Source of the DNA: Protostelium mycophagum
Taxonomy: Eukaryota > Evosea > Variosea > Protosteliida > Protosteliaceae
DNA: 64,000 nucleotides
Assembly: GCA_002081555.1 (NCBI GenBank)
Contig: KV921040.1
Span: 1 to 64,000, forward strand
Reading direction: 5' to 3'
Numbering within the stretch: position 1 is the first letter of the stretch; each line of letters starts with the position of its first letter. The position numbers and the translations under genes are program-made. Below the pieces are notes generated by a model. That model saw only the letters and a list, made by a program, of their open reading frames with translations, ran no database searches and was not told the origin of the DNA. This document shows positions 60,839 to 64,000 of the stretch, piece by piece.

Positions 60839-61575
60839 TCAGTGCTCCCAGTGAATGGCGAGGTCGTCAGCTGTATCGTCAAAGTCTTCGCCAACAAAAT
60901 CAAAAGACACAGGGCCTGGAGTCGTCTGGCATGATAAATCAGAAAAAAAAGAACAGAATAAAGGAAGCACCTCTGTGTCAACTGTGGTTGCCTGAGCTGC
61001 GGAACCGCTGTCTTTACCCTGTGATTTGTCACGTGTTGGCGTGTGTTTTGGGTCAACTCACCCCGATTTCTTCTGCGCCGTTGTCATGGGCGTCGTCATC
61101 GTCATCGTTGTCGAAAATGATCACATCTTCATCAGTCTTAGACCTCTTTGCTTCTTGATCTCTGTCTGAAAGCTTCTCCATTTCGCGCTGAGAGTGATGT
61201 CAGAGTTTTGCAACATGGTATGAACTGAGTCGCGATGATGAGAAAAATCACCTTCAAGAAATTGGAAGATGAAACCCTCTCTGCTTGTTGAATAAAGTCC
61301 ACAAAGGGAATGGGGAGTACCTTATTGGCCCAAGATTCTATTCTGAGGATTACTGATGCCAAATTCTTTGCATCATTTCCTTCTTCAAATGCTGCAGTGA
61401 CTTCCACCATCTCGTCTCTTAATGTGTGCATTTTACCGAGCATATCGTCCGCTGTGAGCTTTCTGACCTTCTTCTTTCTATTTGTTTTCGTCTTTGAGTC
61501 AGCATTATTTGATGGATTTTGATCTGTGGTCCTGTCGTCTAAGAGGTTGTTTGTGTCCACTGCGGCTGCTGCCAT
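60839..61575 (-). CDS. TIPIN/Swi3-like replication fork protection protein
   Basis: The start at 61575 gives a polar basic leader (KTNRKKKVRKLTADD). A helical domain follows: MLGKMHTLRDEMVEVTAAFE, DAKNLASVILRIESWANKVL and PFVDFIQQAE, then FLKREMEKL. This fits the Swi3/TIPIN domain, where a leucine-rich helix, a xxxxExWAxxxxP step and a FxDFIxxxE motif occur in order. The acidic tail (IIFDNDDDDDAHDN) is followed by a last exon ending DDLAIHWEH. TIPIN pairs with Timeless at replication forks. The match is moderate. About 170 aa. Confidence 0.5.
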
Positions 61576-61644
61576 GTTAATTTTAAAAAATGGCCGAAAC
61601 GATCTGATGGCGGGAAAATAATGATCTTTTGAATTGTGTTTTTA

Positions 61645-61857
61645 TCATTCGAGACCTTTCTCTCGTTTCACACATTGTTGATAAGCGTCTAAGGCATCTT
61701 GGCAACGGCTCTGCTGATAACCGTTGTTCTGAAGACAGGTCTGTATTGCACAGGCAAGTTTATGGCAAGGGTCGTCTTCTGGTTTTGGTGTCGAAGATTC
61801 TTTAGAGTCCGTCTCCTTCTTACCACCCCATATCTTTGATGCGAGCAGCGATGTCAT
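61645..61857 (-). CDS. CMC4: CMC4-like twin CX9C mitochondrial protein
   Basis: This single-exon gene encodes about 70 aa. The start at 61857 gives MTSLLASKIWGGKKE. The core is DPCHKLACAIQTCLQNNGYQ, followed by SRCQDALDAYQQCV, giving the CX9C pairs C..C..C and C..C of human CMC4 (DPCQKQACEIQKCLQ). Such proteins fold in the mitochondrial intermembrane space through the Mia40 relay. CMC4 is a poorly understood member. It lies 69 bp from the TIPIN-like gene, on the same strand. Confidence 0.88.
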   Translation of the reverse strand: MTSLLASKIWGGKKETDSKESSTPKPEDDPCHKLACAIQTCLQNNGYQQSRCQDALDAYQQCVKREKGLE

Positions 61858-62332
61858 TTCGATTGTGATCACGTTCGATTTTCATTCCCGACCACAACCA
61901 GACATCAGCACTAATGCTGAAACAAATGGACACTACCGACTTGGTGTCTTTTTTGTCATCATCTCTTGTACAAAAGTCGCTCACCCGAGTTCCTGCTTCT
62001 TAAACTTCTTTGTCATCGTGAAGACGTCTCTTTGTAGTTCTATACAGAAGCTTTCAAAGCGGTTCTATAGAGGTAATGTCTTTTGGAAGCAAACGTTCTT
62101 GTTTTCTGTCACTCTGACGTCGTATTTTTTTGGCGTTCAGGTTGCCTCATAATCCAAGAGAACGACGTCCAACACCAGGTAATCTTCTTCCATGCTGATT
62201 GTACAGCCTCCAAGTAAATTCGAGACATTCCGTCATCACATACAAACAAACTTAGCCATGTTCTTGAGATCGAAACATGATAGACCTCGATCCATACTGC
62301 TGTTACGTTCCATCTCTGATCGACTGTTAGGA
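61858..62332. promoter_or_regulatory. Divergent intergenic region, CMC4-like / coiled-coil gene
   Basis: The 475 bp lie between divergent starts. No conserved exon is seen. An upstream in-frame ATG at 62258 could extend the coiled-coil protein. Confidence 0.35.
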
Positions 62333-64000
62333 ATGTCTTCTATATCAAGCCCGTATGAATCACCACACCTCGGAGGTCGGGATGTGGAATCTTTAGAGAG
62401 GGAACTATTAGCACTCAAACGTTCTTTGAAGACAGAGAGTTCCGAGCGTGATGCATTAGAGAAGGAAACTAATGATCTCGAGAGGAAGAACAAAGCACTC
62501 GCTAGGAAGGTGAGTATGAAATTCATTGTCTATCCTTGGACTTTGTATGGCGCAGTTCATAATGGTATGCCAGGTCAAAGATTTAGAAGCAGATTTGGTG
62601 AGAGAAAGTAAAGAGAGGGACGCTTTAGACAAAGAAAATGGAAACGTGAATCGAAGGTGGGCTGATCATCTTCAATAATGTTAACCATAAGCGCCATCGA
62701 CGTCATCCTGACACGTGGTAGATTTAGAAGTCTAGAGCTTGAGTTACGTAATTTCAAGGGACAGTTAGCCTCTGCAGAAGAGCAGATCCTCTCATTTCGT
62801 GAAGCCAAGACGAAATTACAAAAGAAGGTGATCCTGTAATGACATTTTCATCAACAGATCAAACCTCTTTCATTTGTCGCGAGAATTGCAGCAACAGCGC
62901 TCCACACGATTTATTTGTTCTAAAAATAAAGCCACCCGCTTCCAATCAACCTCCATCTGATCATGAACAGATCGAAGAGGTAGAGAAAGACCATGAGGCA
63001 GAGACGGACCAACTCAGAGCCGACTTGAGACAAGCCAAGCGAGATGTGAGAGAGAAGACGAAGCGTATAGAGGAGGAGAAATCGGATTTGGAGAGGGAGC
63101 TCAGGAAAATTGGCGGGAAAAAATTAGAAGACAAGGTCAGAAATCTGGAGAGAGAGGTGACGTGGATTTCGGGAAATTTCGCGGGAATTTCGGAGAAATT
63201 CTGATTGAATATCGTAGGTGTCAAGTCTTGAGGCGAAATTGAAAATTGCACAAGCTTCAGGTGGAATTTCAATCCCAAAAATCTAACACGAATGAACAGG
63301 TATTTACGCGGGCAAAGCCGGCGGCGACTAAAAATAAATTCACAATAAATGTAGAGCTGTGTTGGAGCGAAATATTCGTGCAAAGCACTTGGATAATTTC
63401 AAAATATGTTTATTGTTAAGATGTCATAAAACATTTTCTGCTTCAGTTTTTCCTCATGTATTAGAAAGATATCAAACTTTGGGAAAATTCTTAGAAAATT
63501 CAGGAGGATCTGGAAGTGGCGGAGTGCCCCAATCTGTGATGGACGGATTTTTCGAGGAAAAGGTGGCCTTGGAAAAAGCCAAAGACAAAGCAGAAGAGAA
63601 GACCGCAGCTGCTACACAGAAACTAGAGGAGGTACGCGAGTTCCATATCTCGGCAGTTAACGTGATATTCTGCGGTAATTAACGTGATAAGATGCGGAAA
63701 GAGAAGGAAGGAGGAGATACTAAGTACAAAGAGTTAGAAGAAACTCTGAAGGTGAAAATTTATTTTAATTATCAAATTCACTACAAATTCAAATTTTGTG
63801 AATAATCCCGAGAAATTTCCAAATTTGAAAATAATTTTGAATTGGAATATTTTGGTATGCATCTACAATGGATTGAGATATCATAGAATGTCAGAGCCAA
63901 GATATCAGAGGAAGAGAAGAAGAGGAGTGATGCAGAGAAGGCACAACAGAATGTGCAAGAAGAAATTGTAAAATTAAAGCAGGCCCACAGAGACGAACTT
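62333..64000 (+). CDS. Long coiled-coil protein, 5' part (gene leaves the window)
   Basis: The exons encode nearly continuous charged coiled coil: VESLERELLALKRSLKTESS, KETNDLERKNKALARK, DLEADLVRESKERDALDKEN, SLELELRNFKGQLASAEEQI, VEKDHEAETDQLRADLRQAK and KVALEKAKDKAEEKTAA. A Gly/Ser break (SGGSGSGG) near 63500 interrupts it. The frame is open at 64000. Without the rest, no motor or anchoring domain can be seen. The start is placed at 62333 (MSSISSPYESP), preceded by a possible acceptor; the ATG at 62258 is an alternative. The intron at about 63220-63460 is longer than most. Confidence 0.65.

Noticed and set aside
1-64000. Nematode origin, suggested by GAAATTTC introns and TTTTCCCGCCAAAA words
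   Set aside because: The Sib-like receptor, Dictyostelium-type cysteine repeats and varied acceptors (CAG, TAG, AAG without the TTTTCAG consensus) argue for an amoebozoan.

Overview
This is a gene-dense stretch of a eukaryotic nuclear genome: about 28 protein-coding genes in 64 kb on both strands. They are cut by many short GT-AG introns (mostly 35-60 nt) and separated by intergenic gaps of 60-900 bp. The gene content points to an amoebozoan. There is a Sib-like adhesion receptor (von Willebrand A domain, Dictyostelium-type cysteine-rich repeats, glycine-rich membrane segment, two NPxY-type motifs), a short sedolisin protease, a RasGEF, and a PQQ-type sugar dehydrogenase with PKD domains. The intron-rich, moderately GC-poor style fits a protosteloid/variosean amoeba better than the AT-rich dictyostelids, but that placement is an inference. 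Exon joins were made by eye, so internal splice sites are approximate.

Layout. 0-6 kb (minus): an unidentified secreted protein, a small membrane glycoprotein and a mitochondrial-type RluA/RPUSD4 pseudouridine synthase. 6.4-10.7 kb (plus): a PDXDC1-like pseudo-decarboxylase whose reading frame runs on into a complete guanylate kinase. 11-21 kb (plus): GPI-anchored sugar dehydrogenase/PKD protein, RasGEF, and Sib-like receptor, the last convergent with an S53 protease. 23-33 kb: Aven-like protein, ribosomal protein eL33, a small membrane protein, Sar1 GTPase, a disordered coiled-coil protein, UBE2S, a RasGAP-like/START protein and a TVP15-like Golgi protein. 33-39 kb: SMYD-like SET protein, a membrane protein and an F-box protein. 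40-45 kb: APC5, with a 5S rRNA gene in an intron and a 711-bp tandem duplication of its 3' end that starts inside the 5S gene. 45.8-64 kb: TMEM161-like protein, bZIP factor, a large ZZ finger/adenylation/carrier/reductase protein (carboxylic-acid-reductase type), deoxyribose-phosphate aldolase, an IPT/TIG transcription-factor-like protein, TIPIN-like and CMC4-like proteins, and the 5' part of a coiled-coil gene that leaves the window.

Themes. Two parts of the mitotic ubiquitin machinery occur together (APC5 and the K11-chain E2 UBE2S), along with an F-box protein and a replication-fork TIPIN-like protein. The rest is housekeeping, secretion and adhesion. A 100-N gap at 53375-53474 is flanked by the same 58 bases on both sides, so it is probably two overlapping contig ends. 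The strongest noncoding signal is the nonamer TCTACAACG (or its complement CGTTGTAGA). Its CTACAAC core occurs at least 65 times, roughly eight times the chance expectation, in introns, intergenic DNA and exons.
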